Shown: positions 9,994 through 22,980, counted from the first letter of the stretch. The stretch: DNA of 64,000 nucleotides from Sabethes cyaneus (GCF_943734655.1 NC_071354.1:9890001-9954000), one strand, 5' to 3'. Program-made: numbers and translations. Notes: generated by a model from the letters alone, not told the origin.

Positions 9994-12510
9994 TCACCTT
10001 ACCACCAGCGACACCACCTGTTGAACCAGTACAAAAGCCGACCAGAACCGAATTGAACCAACCCTCCAACATCCTACGTATACACGTTCATGACCACCAC
10101 ACATCTACGAAGTTTCTCATCGACACCGGTGCGGACATTTCGGTTATTCCACCCTCACTCCGAGAACAACTTCATGCATCAAATGCGAAACAGCTTTTTG
10201 CAGCTAACGGCAGCTCTATTAGGACATACTGCACTAAACGTTTGACTCTCGATATTGGACTTCGTCGGTCATTTGTTTGGATTTTTACCATCGCTGACGT
10301 CAAATCGCCGATCATCGGAGCAGACTTTTTGCGTCACTACGATTTGCTTGTAGATCTGCGGAGAAACAAGCTTATCGACAACACAACGAATTTTGAAATC
10401 AACGACATCCAGGTAGTTGCTGAACCAGCTATAACCACGTACAACGTCAATTCACCTTTCCTGAAGTATCCTGAAGGAATTCAAGGACATCACTATCCTC
10501 GACATGAACCATCGACCAACAAGAACGCAAACCGTGCACCAGATAATCACAACAGGCCAGCCAGTGTTTTGTCGCCCCCGCCGGCTTCCCGTAGACAAGT
10601 TGAATGAAGCCAAAGCAGAATTTCGTTTTCTCATGGAGCAGGGAATATGCCAGCCTTCAAAAAGTTGCTGGGCCAGCCCGCTCCATATGGTCAGAAAACC
10701 AGACGGAAAATGGCGTCCGTGCGGTGATTATAGAAACCTCAACGCCATCACTGTTCCTGATCGCTATCCCGTCCCACATATACAGGACTTCTCTAGTATC
10801 TTGCACGGTAAGACAATTTTTTCCTGTATTGATCTGCAACGTGCATATCATCAGATTCCCGTGGCACCGGAAGACATCCCGAAAACGGCTATTACGACGC
10901 CTTTCGGGTTGTTCGAGTTCAAATTCATGACGTTTGGTCTGCGGAAAGCCGGTCAAACGTTGCAGAGACTTCTTCATGACATCTTGAGCGACCTGGACTA
11001 CGTGTTTCCTTATGTCGACGATTTATGCATCGCATCGGAAAACATCACCCAACATGAACAGCACCTGCGCGCAGTATTTCAACGACTTAGAGAGAACGGC
11101 CTCACGATCAACGTCGGCAAATGCCAGATTGGCTTACCTGAGGTCAATTTCCTGGGACATCTCATCACTTCAGATGGCATCAAGCCCAAACCAGACAAGG
11201 TAGAGGCAATTTTGCGAATTCCTCGGCCTACTGTCTCCAAGGAACTGAAAAGGTTTTTGGGCAGCATAATTTTTTATCAGCGGTTCATTCCGAATGCCGC
11301 CGACAGTCAACAACTTCTGCAGTCCATGATTCCGGGAAACATCCGAAACGACCAGACACCGCTCACCTGGGATGATTCGACATATGCTGCCTTCGAAAAG
11401 TGTAAACTGGATTTAGCAAACGCCAGTATGTTGGCACACCCTTGTGCAAATGCTTCCCTTGCTTTGGAAGTCGACGCATCAGCCACGGCCGTCGGCGCAG
11501 TTCTGCACCAGTTCGTCGAAAAAGGACGTCAACCACTAGGATTTTTCTCCAGCAAATTAAGTGATTGCCTCCGGAAAGCCAGCACGTATGACAGAGAGTT
11601 GTACGCAATGTATGCAGCAGTTAAACATTTCAAGTATGCTTTGGATGCCCGTACCTTTTGCATTTCCACCGATCACAAACCTCTCGCCGTGGCCTTCCAA
11701 CAACGTCCAGAAAAGGCCACTCCTACACAACAGCGTCGACTTGCTTTCATAAGTGAATATACAACCGATATTCGGCATGTGCCCGGTGAAGCGAATAAAG
11801 TAGCCGACATGCTGAGCCGCATCGAAGCGATCACCAACACCGATGACGTCATTGATTTCGAGCTTTTGGCCAAACACCAACAAGGTGATCCCGATCTTCA
11901 GTCATTCCTAGATGCACCACCGCTCAACACAGGAGTGAAACTGAAATCGCTAAAATCCCCACTCTGCCCGATTCCAATTTATTGTGATATTTCGACAAAT
12001 TCAATCCGGCCATTTGTCCCGAAAGAGTTCCGTACACAGATTATTCGCAAACTACATTCTGCTTCTCATCCTGGTGTGCGGGCCACGACTCGTTTAGTCA
12101 CCGATCGATTCGTATGGCCATCGATCCGGCGTGACTGTAAAAATTTTGTTGTCCACTGCATACCTTGCCAAAAGTGTAAAGTTCAGCGTCACAATAAATC
12201 TCCAATCGTCCAAATTCGAACACCTGCAGAAAGATTCGCTCACATCCACATGGACCTGATCGGGCCGTTACCACCGTCCGACGGGAATGCATATTGCTTA
12301 ACTATGGTTGACAAATTCACCCGTTGGCCAGAAATAGTTCCTATACCGAATATTACAGCAGCTATTGTGGCAAAGGCGTTTGTGAATGGCTGGGTCTCAC
12401 GATTTGGAGTACCAGTCAATGAGACCCCGGCAAAAACCAATAATCGAATTTCTCGTAGTTTCGTCGTCCATTGTTATGCACTCGAATTCCCAGCAAGCAT
12501 CGTATTGTAA
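9939..12510 (+). pseudogene. Gypsy pol: protease-RT-RNase H-integrase, frameshifted and truncated
   Basis: Protease motif FLIDTGADIS lies near 10110, in the -1 frame relative to gag. Reverse transcriptase follows with HMVRKPDGKWRPCGDYRNLN, the catalytic FPYVDDL near 11010 and VNFLGHLIT. RNase H has LALEVDASATAVGA and STDHKPL. Integrase has the HHCC zinc finger (HPGVRATT…CIPCQKCK) and the first core Asp in HMDLIGPLPPSDG. A one-base insertion near 10475 separates protease from RT. Coding similarity ends near 12420, after which about 30 unrelated codons run to the stop. The second integrase Asp and the Glu are absent, so the element cannot integrate on its own. Confidence 0.82.
9945..9951 (+). 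promoter_or_regulatory. Candidate -1 ribosomal frameshift heptamer
   Basis: In the gag frame the codons ATT TTT TTC give the heptamer T_TTT_TTC, which fits X_XXY_YYZ. A -1 shift here moves ribosomes into the protease frame, which is open from this point. An accidental indel in the T-run would look the same. No downstream pseudoknot was assessed. Confidence 0.45.
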
Positions 12511-12649
12511 TGCTTTTGTGTGCTGAGTCTGATCGATGCTTCTTGTTTTGAAGTTCGTTTAAGCTGTTGTTTCGCAGATTCAAACGTTCTTTTGTGCAAT
12601 AAACCTATGATTTCGACGTACCAACGTTTTCGGCCTTATCCGATACCTT

Positions 12650-13095
12650 AAGGCCTTAAGTAGCTTCCACATGGTCTAACCATTTTGCTGACTGCGCTCC
12701 TGGTCGTCATGTTTCTACCAGCTTTGGGGCAAGCACCATTTTTGCAGGATAGTTGTTCGGCATTCTTGCAACATGCCCTTCTCATCGTAAGTCCAGCTTT
12801 AGCCAGCTTTTGGTTCGTAATAGAGTTGTGCGAGTTCATGGTTCATCTTCCGCGTATGCAGCCGAAGATCGTTCTTAGCATTCGTCTTTCGAAAGCTCCG
12901 AACACTCGCAGGTCCTCCTCGAGCATTGTCCATGTTTCATACCCGTAGGGAACAACCGGTCTAATAAGCGTCTTGTGTACCCTGTACTTTGTACAGGAGC
13001 TTAGTCTGATCGACCGCAATTGCTTGTAAAGCCCATAGTAGGAACGACTTCCGCTGATAACACGCCTCCGAATTTCCCGGCTGCCCAAGTAACAA
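12650..13095 (-). pseudogene. RTE 3'-end relic
   Basis: The minus frame gives EIRRRVISGSRSYYGLYK, TLIRPVVPYGYETWTML and FERRMLRTIFG, then a stop and a MNHEL-type remnant. These match the C-terminal part of the RTE proteins at 5.2-8.2 and 33.4-36.4 kb. It is frameshifted and lacks the endonuclease and RT core. Confidence 0.75.
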
Positions 13096-14655
13096 TTTCA
13101 GGTTAATCAAACGCTTTTATAGCTGATTTTTGTTAACCTTTGCCTGGAGACCTTTTTTCAGTTCTAAAACATCTAAATCTGGTGACTTTTTCAAGCTTTC
13201 GGCTTATTAATAGCTGCTGCTACAATGAAGCATAATAGAGGCTTTTCCAAGCTTTTAAATAGCCTAATTTGCCTAATACTGTCAATTCTATTTTTAGAAC
13301 GTGAAAAAGGTTTGCAATGCCTTTGCAGTCGCTTGATCAACGTCTCATTAACCTTTATGCAGCGTATAAGTGATCGAAGCTTTGATCCAATCCAACCCAA
13401 TCCGATCTCTTGTAAAGATGTAAGCTGGTGACCTGCGAAGACGCGCTACATCCAGCGGAACAACCCGTAATCGGAAGGAGCATGTTTGCGACAGCGAAAA
13501 AATACACTAATTCCGCTAGTCGTATTAAACACGTGCCAGCAATATCTTTCGCCGAACCATTCCGGAGTTGCACGGAGTGATGACAAAAATGCCGCACCAT
13601 CTTCTATCTTCTTCTATCTATCTATCTCTCTATATCAAATTAAGCGTGAGTACGTTTGTATGTTCATATGTTCCGCCATAACTCCAGAACACCTTGACCG
13701 ACTTCCACCAAACTTGGCACACATGTTCCTTGACAAAAGAGAATCAGCACTGAGTGGTTAACAAAAGGGCGGTTTCCTAACAGGGGAAGGACATAACTCC
13801 GAATCACCTGAACAGTTCTTTATCAATTCGTTTGCCAAACACAGGATTTTTGACATAAAATAATCTGCGCAGATTCATTAAAATTAAGAAAAGAGGTTTG
13901 TTTCTTGCATTATGAGACTTTTCGTTACAATAATAGTGTTAAGTAAAAGTGATCCTTTACCGATATCCGAAAGAAATCCAGTTTGGCGTCGTCCCCAGTC
14001 GGTATACCGTTCCGGCTGGGATTCAGTGCTTCGCGTGACCCTTCCACCCTCTCCGGTGTCGCCTCTGGACTCTAAGCTCTGCAGTAGTGTGGCACAGATC
14101 CATCCAGCTGTACCGTGACTTTAGTTCCAACGGCGGTAAGAAGGCATCATTCACGCACCCGCCTTCACATACTGGCATTGGTGCCAACAGAATAATAGGA
14201 GCATTATGATTGCGGTCAAATATCCCAATTGAACATTTCCAAGAACCTTTTTTAAGACTTTTGCTATATGAAGCGGAGCGTTTTCATGCAGCAAAATAAT
14301 TTTATCATATCTCTTCGCATTTTATGGCCATGTTTCTCGGGATACACTACTTTAACGAATCAGTCAGATCTTCATCTAGTAATGCTTCTAATTTTGCGTC
14401 TTCAAATTTGTTTGCATAATCAGAGTAGAGTTTGTCTTCAACGCTATAATCACCATCCTAGAAGCATTGCCGCCACAACACAGGCATAGCCAGAAATGTT
14501 TCCTGGGACGGCCCGTAGGTTGTAAAAATTGACATAGCCTAGTCATCAAGAGTTTATTCAGGAAATGGGGAATTATTTATCAGTTTAAAGCTATTTTGGT
14601 TGAAAATGATTGCTCTTCATTTGACAAAAAGAAATCAAATTAAACTAATAGAAGA
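13096..14655. other. No gene; low-complexity and repeat-like sequence
   Basis: A TCTA-rich microsatellite lies at about 13598-13640. It is followed by CCATAACTCCAGAACACC, a phrase that looks like an old interspersed repeat, though I cannot name the family. Nothing coding is supported. Confidence 0.4.
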
Positions 14656-14659
14656 CAGA

Positions 14660-15090
14660 TGTTAAAATTTTGCCTTCCAGTTGGCATTGAGGTACGTTGT
14701 ATGTTCGTATCTCGAGTTAGAGAGGCTGTCCATAGAATCGAGTCTCTTCGATTTCGAAAAGGGAGGTTTGACTTTTGTAAAGGCAGCAAACTTCGTGGCC
14801 ACGCAGGTGATTTTGATATTAAAGTCAGACACTTTACCACGGCGGAGGCCACCTGAAAGCTAAACTCCAGCGGCGTATTCAAGCTGGATACTTTGCCTTT
14901 TGCAAAACGCTACGATCAAGCCGACAGTTTTTATGGATTTGGTAATCCCCATGGAGGATATACGCACCTATGCGGACGACATTTGGCGGAATACAAGCTG
15001 AAAGCGAAGAGTAGTGGAGGTGTATGAATCAAGGGCAACATACACTGTTTGGGGAGATTGCCGACGTACATTTGGCGTAAACCGGTAAGC
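14660..15090 (+). pseudogene. RTE relic with internal deletion
   Basis: A frame gives a GDFDIKVRHFTTAEA segment, equivalent to the FADD catalytic box of RTE reverse transcriptase with the Ala-Asp changed. Further on, GYFAFCKTLRSS and TTFGGIQAESEEW-type segments appear in other frames. Parts of the RT C-terminus are missing between them. It is dead. Confidence 0.6.
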
Positions 15091-15249
15091 TATGAATGTT
15101 CGAATCTCGGCTCCCCGTCGCTACGCCCATGCGCACCGAACTTCCACAAGCATTCTATGTACTTCAGCTAACTCAGTCTAATAACATTATTGTGCAACTA
15201 AAGAAAAAAATTAAGGCTTTCCCCAAATATCGCTAAGAAATTGAAAATT

Positions 15250-15600
15250 GAAGATTATGGACCTCTCCAAAACCTCCGAAATCAGTTGTCTCATGAAACA
15301 TTCCAGCCGTCTTTTAAAATGGATCAAACTAATTTGTACAGCCAATAGTTGTTCCGACAATGTCCGACCCTGCTTGAAGATAAGATCGCTATTTTCAAAT
15401 CAAAATCATAATTGGTTTAATAGCGCCTGTGAGTTAAACTATTAAACTAGCTAGAGCATCTGCTAGCGAGTTTCGTAGTCAACTTGGTGTTCCACAGGGA
15501 AGCATTCTTAGGTCAAAATTGTTCTCCTTATTCTTTAAGGAGGATACAGATCCGAAATTTTGTGTATTATTCAGACCTTTCAAAAACTTCTTTAAACTGT
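15250..15600 (+). pseudogene. CR1-like RT relic
   Basis: Around 15470-15540 the frame reads EFRSQLGVPQGSILRSKLFSLFF, the conserved GVPQGS box of non-LTR reverse transcriptases. The sequence on both sides is too decayed to extend the domain with confidence. Confidence 0.6.
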
Positions 15601-18600
15601 TAGAACTCGTTAATTTTTTTAATTAGAATGGATCACAGCGCGATCATGTTCTTCAAACGCTCGCTTTTGGGAGCAGATTCGAAATAATTAATTCGCCTAG
15701 ACTAGAGGGTTCTCGTGTAGCTTTTCAAACGGACTTAAGTTACAATGAGAGATTCTCTTCGCCTCGCTTCCCTTCCGGCAATGCAAACGTTCTTGAATGC
15801 ATCTGCTTTGCATGAATCGGTTGCTAGCGTCTAATTAAAAAACTAATTATCCGCAAAGAAAGTTTACGTTGAAATGCTTTTGCCATGATAAACAGAAGTG
15901 CAGTGAAATCACCGAAGAAACTCTGTCATTGTTACTTATGTTCTATTAAAAAGTTTTGCGAGAATGGCTCTTGCATCAAGAAGGTTTTAATTAGGGTGTA
16001 AGTAGAGTATGTTGCTGCTTCGTCATAATTGCCTATTTCCGTCCTATCCAACACAAATTATCTAAAATATCAGCGATTTTTATGACACACAATGCAAAAT
16101 TAGTTATTCCCTAATATTTTAGTTTGTTGACTACAATACGCGATCAATCAAAGTGAGCCGAGATTTATTTAACCCTCTAACGGGCAACATCGAAAAAACG
16201 ATGCGATCGAGCAAATGATTACTTTATCATGAAAGTACACTCAAAAGAAGCTCGAGTGATGATTTTCATGGAAAAATATTTATCTGGAAGACCGCTGGGT
16301 ATGAAATAGTCCAATTTTTCTTTTTAGTTTTTCATGCCTAACGCTCTACACAAAATTGAAAAAAAGCATGTAAATTACTCATAAGAAAAATTAGAGATCG
16401 AACATTTTGTTCTAAATGTCCTTTTTCATCAAACATAAAAACGAGAATATTCGCACCACAATTTTTTTCGGAGTTTTTCGGAATTCTTGTTTTTGATAGA
16501 TGATAACTTTTGAACGCATGGTAACAACATGTCAGGAAATCTGTTCTGAACATATTTCTCATATTGTCCATTCAAGACAAATTTCGTATGTGGCTCTGGA
16601 AATGAAAATAACTCTCGCAACTCATTGTCGTTATTCTGCAGCTGGGAAAACTTGCATGACCTGCAAAAATTTGCAGAGTAACATTTGTCATGCCGTCCTA
16701 CACAAATACATGCGCGCTAGCTTCGTAAACGTTATTGTGATTTTTAATTCGGACGATGAAAAATTTTGATGGACGGATTTTAAAACGGTACGACGAATTT
16801 AAGATATAAAGTCAGTTGCGTAATTTGAATAAAATGCTTTAATAATCGCTTTTTAGTGAATTCAAAGGGCACGGATCGGAAGGTAAGTGTGTTTGAGTCA
16901 AATCAGCAGCAGAACTTTTGGTCTATTCATTAAATCTACCCAAGAAATGATGAAAATTTGGGTGGCTTTCCTTACTACGACGGGAATTAGAAATAAACCC
17001 TATATGGAACCCGAATGAAATATGTTGACATGTTATACATGTAATTTACAGAGCAATAATTTTAAATAATACAACAAAGTACACAAATAAATTGCGCCCT
17101 TAGGTTGTATTGCTTAAGTACCATTGCGGAGATCAGATTTCAAATTGAATTTAAGTCCGAAATCTTGGCACAAATTGTCCATGAAACCGTTCACTGATTT
17201 TTCGGGTGCAGGCGTAGGACGTTCGGTCGGCGGATTATTCTCTAAAACTGAGCAACCTTGCCTGCACACCAATTGGGTGTGCACAGAAACAACTGCACAT
17301 TTTTAAATTTCCGGCATTAAAAGCAATGACTTAGGACTAGTTTTTCGTCCCAAGCGAAAACTGATTCACACTTTTAATTGCATTCGCCTGTTTCCAACGA
17401 GTTTTAACGATCGCGTTTTCATTTTTGTTACTGGTTGATGGAGTCACCTTGCCAGCATCGCCTGCTCCGTTCGCATGGATGTTTGCTGTTTTACTACCGG
17501 ACCCCATTCGGGCACTGTTTGCTTTGGTAAATCACACACCTCCTGCGCGATCGAGCTCCAACAAGCAAAGAATAGATGATCCGCTCGCTGCGCTGCCGGT
17601 GCTCTACTGTGTCAGGGCAGGGTCCGCGATCCTGACGGTGTCGGTCGGTCGGATGGAATGGAAAAACAAGGTAGCAGTGGGTGTTAGTGTTTTTTTTTCT
17701 GCTTTTGGATGGAGGGTTATAAATTATGATTCTCGCGGGATTTATACTTTTTCTACTCAAATTTTATAGCGCGAAAGAGATGGCTGCTGGTTTTAGTGGG
17801 GTGAGAAAAATGCTATAACCTAGGCCACCTCCATGGCGTGGTGCACGGCACTGCCACTGGCGAAGGGTGGTGGTAGCTGGGTGTGGGTCGAAGTTCTGTG
17901 AAAACCTGCATGGTTTCATCGGGTTCCCCCCGGGGGGGAAGGGCTACAAACCATCGCTAGTCGAGATGGTACTGGCGATCTGAAAGCGTCTTCCAACGGA
18001 TCACGACTCTCACACAATCGATGTATAAGTTAGCATTTGAGTGAATAATTCAGAAAAGAACAAAATTCCGATTTTTGCAAAACCTTTCCGCAGTAGAGAA
18101 TTTGATTTCCTCGGGAAAGGAGATTATTTTACAAAAAAAAAATACCGACAAGTGCAGCAAATTGACAAATTTGTTGAACTTTTCCAGTCAGTCGTCGTGA
18201 GAGGCAGAACGAAGTAGTGAATAATTAGCTTGTCTGCGCCGAGTGCCAAATTCCGATACGGAAAAGTATAGATCATCGTATCACGCGTTAATCTGTCTGC
18301 CGAAAATTGATACTTTTGAAACTGGGTGACAGTCACAAATTGATCGTGCCGTCTCGTACGGTACTTTCTTTGAGAATCAACTGGATCTGGTTGATCACGT
18401 ACGGGACGTACGTGCGTTGGCAACCGCTTGGATCAAAGGAGGCGGCATTCCGTTTAAAATTTTTCGCTACCACACCGTGACTAATGGGAGAAGGTGGCCT
18501 ACTGTGACCGCGGCGCGATCGGTCCACCGGGACGCGACGCAGCGTTTTTAATTGGGGTGGTGACGAATTCTGTATCGTTACCGGTCAATTTAGAATCTGG

Positions 18601-19955
18601 CAACTTCAACGTTTTATGGCTGCGCTAATCAAGTGTGACTTTTTTCCTCCGCCCCAGTCGGCGTCAATTCTAATTTAGCTCGGTTTAGCAGCATGATTAA
18701 CGATCGCTCCCACAAGTGACAGAATGCCTAAAAATATTGAAAAATGATGCTTGCGTTTGGTGGATAAACATTAAACAGCAAGCGTAGCAATCCATCACTT
18801 CGTTGTTTTTTAGACCACACCAAGGTGAGTTAAAATAGGTGATCTAGTTTTCACAGTTTGTAGAACAGAAGTGCGCGGAAGGATTGGTTAGCAACCATCG
18901 ACGTTGTTTATCCATTCAACAGTTTCCGCTTTGAAAATTTCGGTGATCGTCAAGGGTAACCAGCGGGGGTGAAAAACAAATTTGAACATCAGAAAACCTC
19001 TCTTGACTAACCTTGGACCACACCACGATTTTAACTCGAGTATTTAAATTTCCAAAAATTCTTATTTGCATTCCGTAACTTTTTTCTCAGTGACGTATTG
19101 CCACAAATTTACCCACGCCATTTCCCGGCTTAAAACGTATTGGTTTTATATCTCGGAACAGGCGATTTCCGCCGTCGCCCATAAATCTCTTCTACGGCCA
19201 CAGCAAACACGCGTAGATTGACGAATGTCGTAGGATGGTAGATTTAAAACAATAAAACAGACACAAATCGTCCCATCAAAGAAAATCGTACAATTCCCAT
19301 TATCGTTATGCGATGACAAGCTACCGAAATCAAAGACTTAGCAAGATATCTTCCCGCTCAAGAGAAGACCATTCTGAGGGGATTTATATGATCGTTTATG
19401 CTAATGTTTTAAACTGTGCTCATTAACTAGAGGGGAATATAATAGAGCAGAGTAGAGATCGGTCTGGTTTAAATTAGGCCAACCGCAAGGGCAGAGCTTT
19501 ACAGAGGATTACCGTCGATCTAAATAGCAGACGTAGAACGCAGTGAATTATTTTTTTGTTTGTTTGTGACAGAATGTTATAGAGATAAATAGTTTTCCAA
19601 CGAACAATGTTGAAGGTAGTAAAATTTACACCGCCTGCTTGTATCATTTTTGACCTATAAAGAAATGTGTAAAATGTCAAACTCGAATCAATTCTACCTG
19701 CATACAATCTCAAAATCGACTGACAGCCGGGTGACACTGTCCGCTATTCCCGCTTAGAAAAAGCTGGATTGTGCCACCCACAGCAGGAGGCTTACCAGCA
19801 CAGTATTCCGGACATGAAATTCCAGCTGATACTATTCAAGTTGTCTGCGCCAAATGGTCGGTGTTAAATCAGACTGAACCAAGTCCCAAAATTTAAAAAA
19901 ATAAGTTAATGACAGCAAACGATTGAGAATTTCCTAGGCTACATTTTACATTTTA
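15601..19955. other. Unique-looking sequence, no gene assigned
   Basis: No transposon protein or TIR pair was recognised. GC content rises around 17.4-18.7 kb, where several 60-115-codon frames occur (for example 17425-17769 +), none with a known domain. The only clear internal link is a 26-nt microexon-like sequence at 18084-18109 (-) that has a partner at 53.6 kb. This stretch could be intronic or flanking sequence of a host gene. Confidence 0.4.
18084..18109 (-). other. Microexon-like sequence, copy 1
   Basis: On the minus strand a T-rich tract (TTTTTTTTTT near 18130) is followed by …CCCGAG, 26 nt, then GTTTTG. That is the pattern of acceptor AG, exon, donor GT. The same arrangement occurs at 53595-53620 (-). 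In the frame reading GNQILYCGK the differences between copies fall at third codon positions. Exon status is a hypothesis. Confidence 0.3.
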
Positions 19956-19956
19956 C

Positions 19957-19990
19957 TTACGGAATGTAGCACCTAGGCTTTGCTTTGCTT
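19957..19990 (+). repeat. SINE-type 3' tail fragment
   Basis: GGAATGTAGCACCTAGG followed by CTTTGCTTTGC matches the last ~30 bp of the SINE at 26211-26400. No SINE body precedes it, so it is a severe 5' truncation or the 3' end of the partner LINE. Confidence 0.6.
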
Positions 19991-20061
19991 TTCGTTTTAC
20001 TCTAATCAGATTACATAAATGTTGCAAATAGCCAGAGATATGAAATGATTTCGATGATTCC

Positions 20062-21056
20062 GTTATCGACTGTGGTCGCAAATTGTTGCTGAGGACAAGT
20101 TTGCCCTTGCTCCTAGCGATGTAACGCTCATGCGTACTTTCCCGTATAGGACTTTCTCAAGTGACTTTCCTCCTAGAGAGGATTGGATGTCAGGCTACAT
20201 GGAAAGGAAAATTTCCGACTATGTGGTCTGTTATACCGATGGTTCCTTGTACGAAGGTCGCGCGGGTGCTGGTGTTTACTGCCGTGAGCTGGAATTGGAG
20301 GAATCCTATTCGTTGGGTAGTTACTGCACCGTTTTTCAAGCTGAAATCTTTGCAATTATGTGCGGAGCTCAGTTTGCACTTCAGAAAGAACTGATAGGCA
20401 AGATTATCTACTTCTGTTCTGACAGTCAAGCCGCTATAAAAGCCCTTTGTGCGGCTAATTCTAAATCTAAAACAGTCATCGCCTGCCACACCCAATTAGA
20501 AGAACTAAGCATTCTAAATGCCGTTCATCTGGTTTGGGTTCCTGGCCATTCTGGTATAACCGGAAATGAATGGGCTGATGAACTAGCAAGATCTGGAGCA
20601 GAAAAGTCGGTTTTCGGACCGGAACCTGCTTTACCAATTGCGGCATGTTGGATAAAACAAAAGATTCGATCTTGGTTTTCATCTGAACATGTACGTTATT
20701 GGGAAAATCTTGAAACTTGTCGTCAAACGAAAAGTTTCATTGTTAAGCCTTGTGAGAAGGTTGCGAAATTTCTTTTGCAACACTCAAAGGTAAATTGCAG
20801 TATTCTTGTCAGATCACTGACTGGTCACTGCAGACTAAATTATCATATGGCTACGATTCAGCGAGCTGAATCGTTTCATTGTAATTTATGTGAATCCGAC
20901 TACGGTACACCATATCACGTAATTTGCAACTGTCCTGCAGTAGCACAATTGCGTCATAGGATCTTTGGATCCTACGTCTTAAATGAATCGGATTTTAGGA
21001 AACAAAAATTACGAGACATTTTGATGTTCCTTACCGAAAGCGGTATTGAGCTATAA
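20062..21056 (+). pseudogene. Non-LTR element C-terminus with RNase H (LOA/Lian-like)
   Basis: A frame open from about 20062 (first ATG 20130, 308 residues from there) encodes the end of a non-LTR polyprotein. An RNase H1 domain has all expected acidic residues in place: YTDGS, FQAEIFAIM, SDSQAAIKAL and GNEWADELA. VWVPGHSG supplies the His region. RNase H removes RNA from the hybrid during reverse transcription. It is followed by a C-terminal zinc-knuckle-like CNLCESDYGTPYHVICNCP. The endonuclease and reverse transcriptase are absent, as in 5'-truncated insertions. RNase H-bearing elements in mosquitoes include Lian of the LOA clade; I-clade is an alternative. The frame itself has no stops. 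Confidence 0.8.
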
Positions 21057-21364
21057 GCTCTTATTTATCATGAGTATACCCCCCAGGGGGTGTACTTTTG
21101 ATAAGTTAACTACCAAGGATTGCAGTATCCCCTCGGGGGTACAAAAATCTCTCGGTATATATATGTTTGTGTTTGTCCAAATTCCTCATCCACCCCTTCC
21201 TATTCCTCCTGTTTTCCTTCCCGTCCTCATCAGGTAAATGATGACACGGGCAAGATGGGCAAGGCACAAATCTTCCACATGATTGTAAGGAACGTGCTGC
21301 TCGAGCCAAAGATGCTGATATCGAAACTTAACCTTCTGTTTTTACACGACAAACTTCGCAACAA
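21057..21364 (+). other. 3' UTR of the RNase H-bearing element, limit uncertain
   Basis: Non-coding sequence after the stop, with two CCCCTCGGGGG/CCCCCAGGGGG palindromes at about 21079-21140. No clear poly-A or TSD was found before the SINE that follows. Confidence 0.4.
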
Positions 21365-21505
21365 GCTGTTAGATAGAACACAGGACAGTCCGGGGTCAGT
21401 GCTACGATCCTATTGACTCTAACAGCCTCTCCTAGTCGAGATTCGAACATACGACGGCTGGCTTATTAGGCCAGCATCATACCTCGAGACTAACTGGGAG
21501 GTAGT
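21365..21505 (-). mobile_element. tRNA-headed SINE, copy 3
   Basis: The reverse strand reads GAGGTATGATGCTGGCC, then a perfect B box GTTCGAATCTCGACT, then TTAGAGTCAATAGGATCG. This matches SINE copies 1 and 2. The distal tail is missing or diverged. Confidence 0.7.
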
Positions 21506-22181
21506 AAGCAGTAGTAAAATATCGAATTTGTCAATTACATCGAGCTCATCGCCGACGATCATTATCATTACAGCGTTTGCCAACCGAACCGGCTTGAAAA
21601 ATTTCCCACGAATCTGCTTACAATTGGTGAGATTCAGCAGAAGATAGTTTGGAAGATACAATGCAGACGACATTGAGGACGATGATCGCACGATACTTCT
21701 CACAACCCAACTTGTTGCCATTCGATCAGATAACACCATCCTTCTATTCCTCTGGTAGCCGTTCAGTATCCCAAATCCTTTTTAGATTAGATCAATTAGA
21801 CTATCACCCAGCGGTTTCGAGCACATCCTAATTAGCTCCGGTCTAACCCCAGCCTTCCCAGCTGATTTATTGTCCTTCAGTTGATTGATTGCTCCACGTT
21901 TGTCGTACTGGCGAGATTGCTTTCCCGGCCGCCGTAGTTCCCTGTCTGACCACCATTCCACCTTTCGATCATCTCATTATTATCTGTCAACTCTGATACC
22001 GACACATTTCGGCTAAGTTTTCGGTACAATTCGTATCTTCTAAAAACGATGCAGCTGCTACAACTCTACAACAGGAGGAGGAACAGAAGCATCATGGCAG
22101 TACTTTTTCTCTATGAAAACTTGGGCTCGCTGCATCTTCTTATGTCGGTGTCTTTCCATGTTCCGACGAGTGGCACTGGGC
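21506..22181. other. No gene seen
   Basis: Short frames only, without domains or repeat ends. Confidence 0.4.
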
Positions 22182-22183
22182 TA

Positions 22184-22394
22184 TTGTTGTTGCAGTTGAA
22201 AACCGTAATAATCGACGTGCGACATTCGGTTTTATTCGTGTTCTGTGTGTCGCAACTACGTCGCAGGTGGTGCGCTGTATAGCGCATCAATCTACAAACA
22301 CAGCGCACCACGTGCGACGTAGTTGCGACACACAGAACAAGAATAAAACCGCATGTCGCACGTCGATTATTGCGGTTTTCAACTGCAACAACAA
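22184..22394. mobile_element. Hairpin MITE with near-perfect ~95-bp arms
   Basis: The arms (about 22184-22277 and 22301-22394) are inverted copies with about five mismatches, separated by a loop of ~23 bp. The ends start TTGTTGTTGCAGTTGAAAAC and abut TA on both sides (22182-22183 and 22395-22396), the TSD of Tc1/mariner-type MITEs. Frames crossing it have no meaning. A transcript would fold into a long double-stranded hairpin. Confidence 0.85.
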
Positions 22395-22396
22395 TA

Positions 22397-22980
22397 TTAT
22401 ACCGCCCGCGCAGCGGGCGTCCTGCTAATCCATTATTCATCGTCATGCTAATAATTGTTCCGCTGATTCCGTTTCATGTTCCTAAGGATGTTCTCTACTA
22501 CGTTTTTGATAGCTGCTTTGGTGGTGGTCCAACAGGCCTCGAGAGGAATCTCTCCACCTCGTCCTCTTTCCGCAGCACAACTTCGAGCAAATATGCATAA
22601 TTTCCGTAACGTCAGGTTGCTTCAGCTTCACGAAATTTAAGCGATGCTGGCGTCGGCACAGAATCTTCTTTTACAACAGAGAGTTTTGGGGAGCATCTTT
22701 ACCATCACCAGGCCATCAACATTAGCACTTCGATAGGGTTGTCGATAGGGCCGCCTTGATCGCCATAGTATGAGTATCTGATCACCGAGTCCTAGGCTAT
22801 AAAATAATGACTACAACTGGAAATTTGAAACATAAAACTGCAAGTCGTTTTGTCAATCTATGGTCATTTAATTTCTGTCAACCCAGTTATGCAGGCAAGT
22901 GTGTAATCCGAATATTCCTTCCGCTGATTACCCGCTTCCAGCTTGGGATATCCACGTGCAGATAGTATTTGTGCACACTA
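22397..22980. other. No gene seen; possible decayed upstream part of CR1-like element
   Basis: No domain was found. The CR1-like endonuclease starts immediately after, so an ORF1 could have been here, but I cannot read one. Confidence 0.3.

Larger units (their letters stand above)
8699..12430 (+). mobile_element. Mag-type Ty3/Gypsy LTR retrotransposon, 3'-truncated
   Basis: 5' LTR, primer-binding site, gag, protease, reverse transcriptase, RNase H and the first part of integrase occur in standard Ty3/Gypsy order. The element ends abruptly in the integrase core after a GWVSRFGVP segment; the rest of integrase and the 3' LTR are missing. The Mag-lineage call is from the tRNA-type primer site and gag style and is an inference. 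Confidence 0.8.

Noticed and set aside
17425..17769. 114-codon + frame in GC-richer unique sequence
   Set aside because: No recognisable domain, signal or splice support; a frame on the opposite strand overlaps it.
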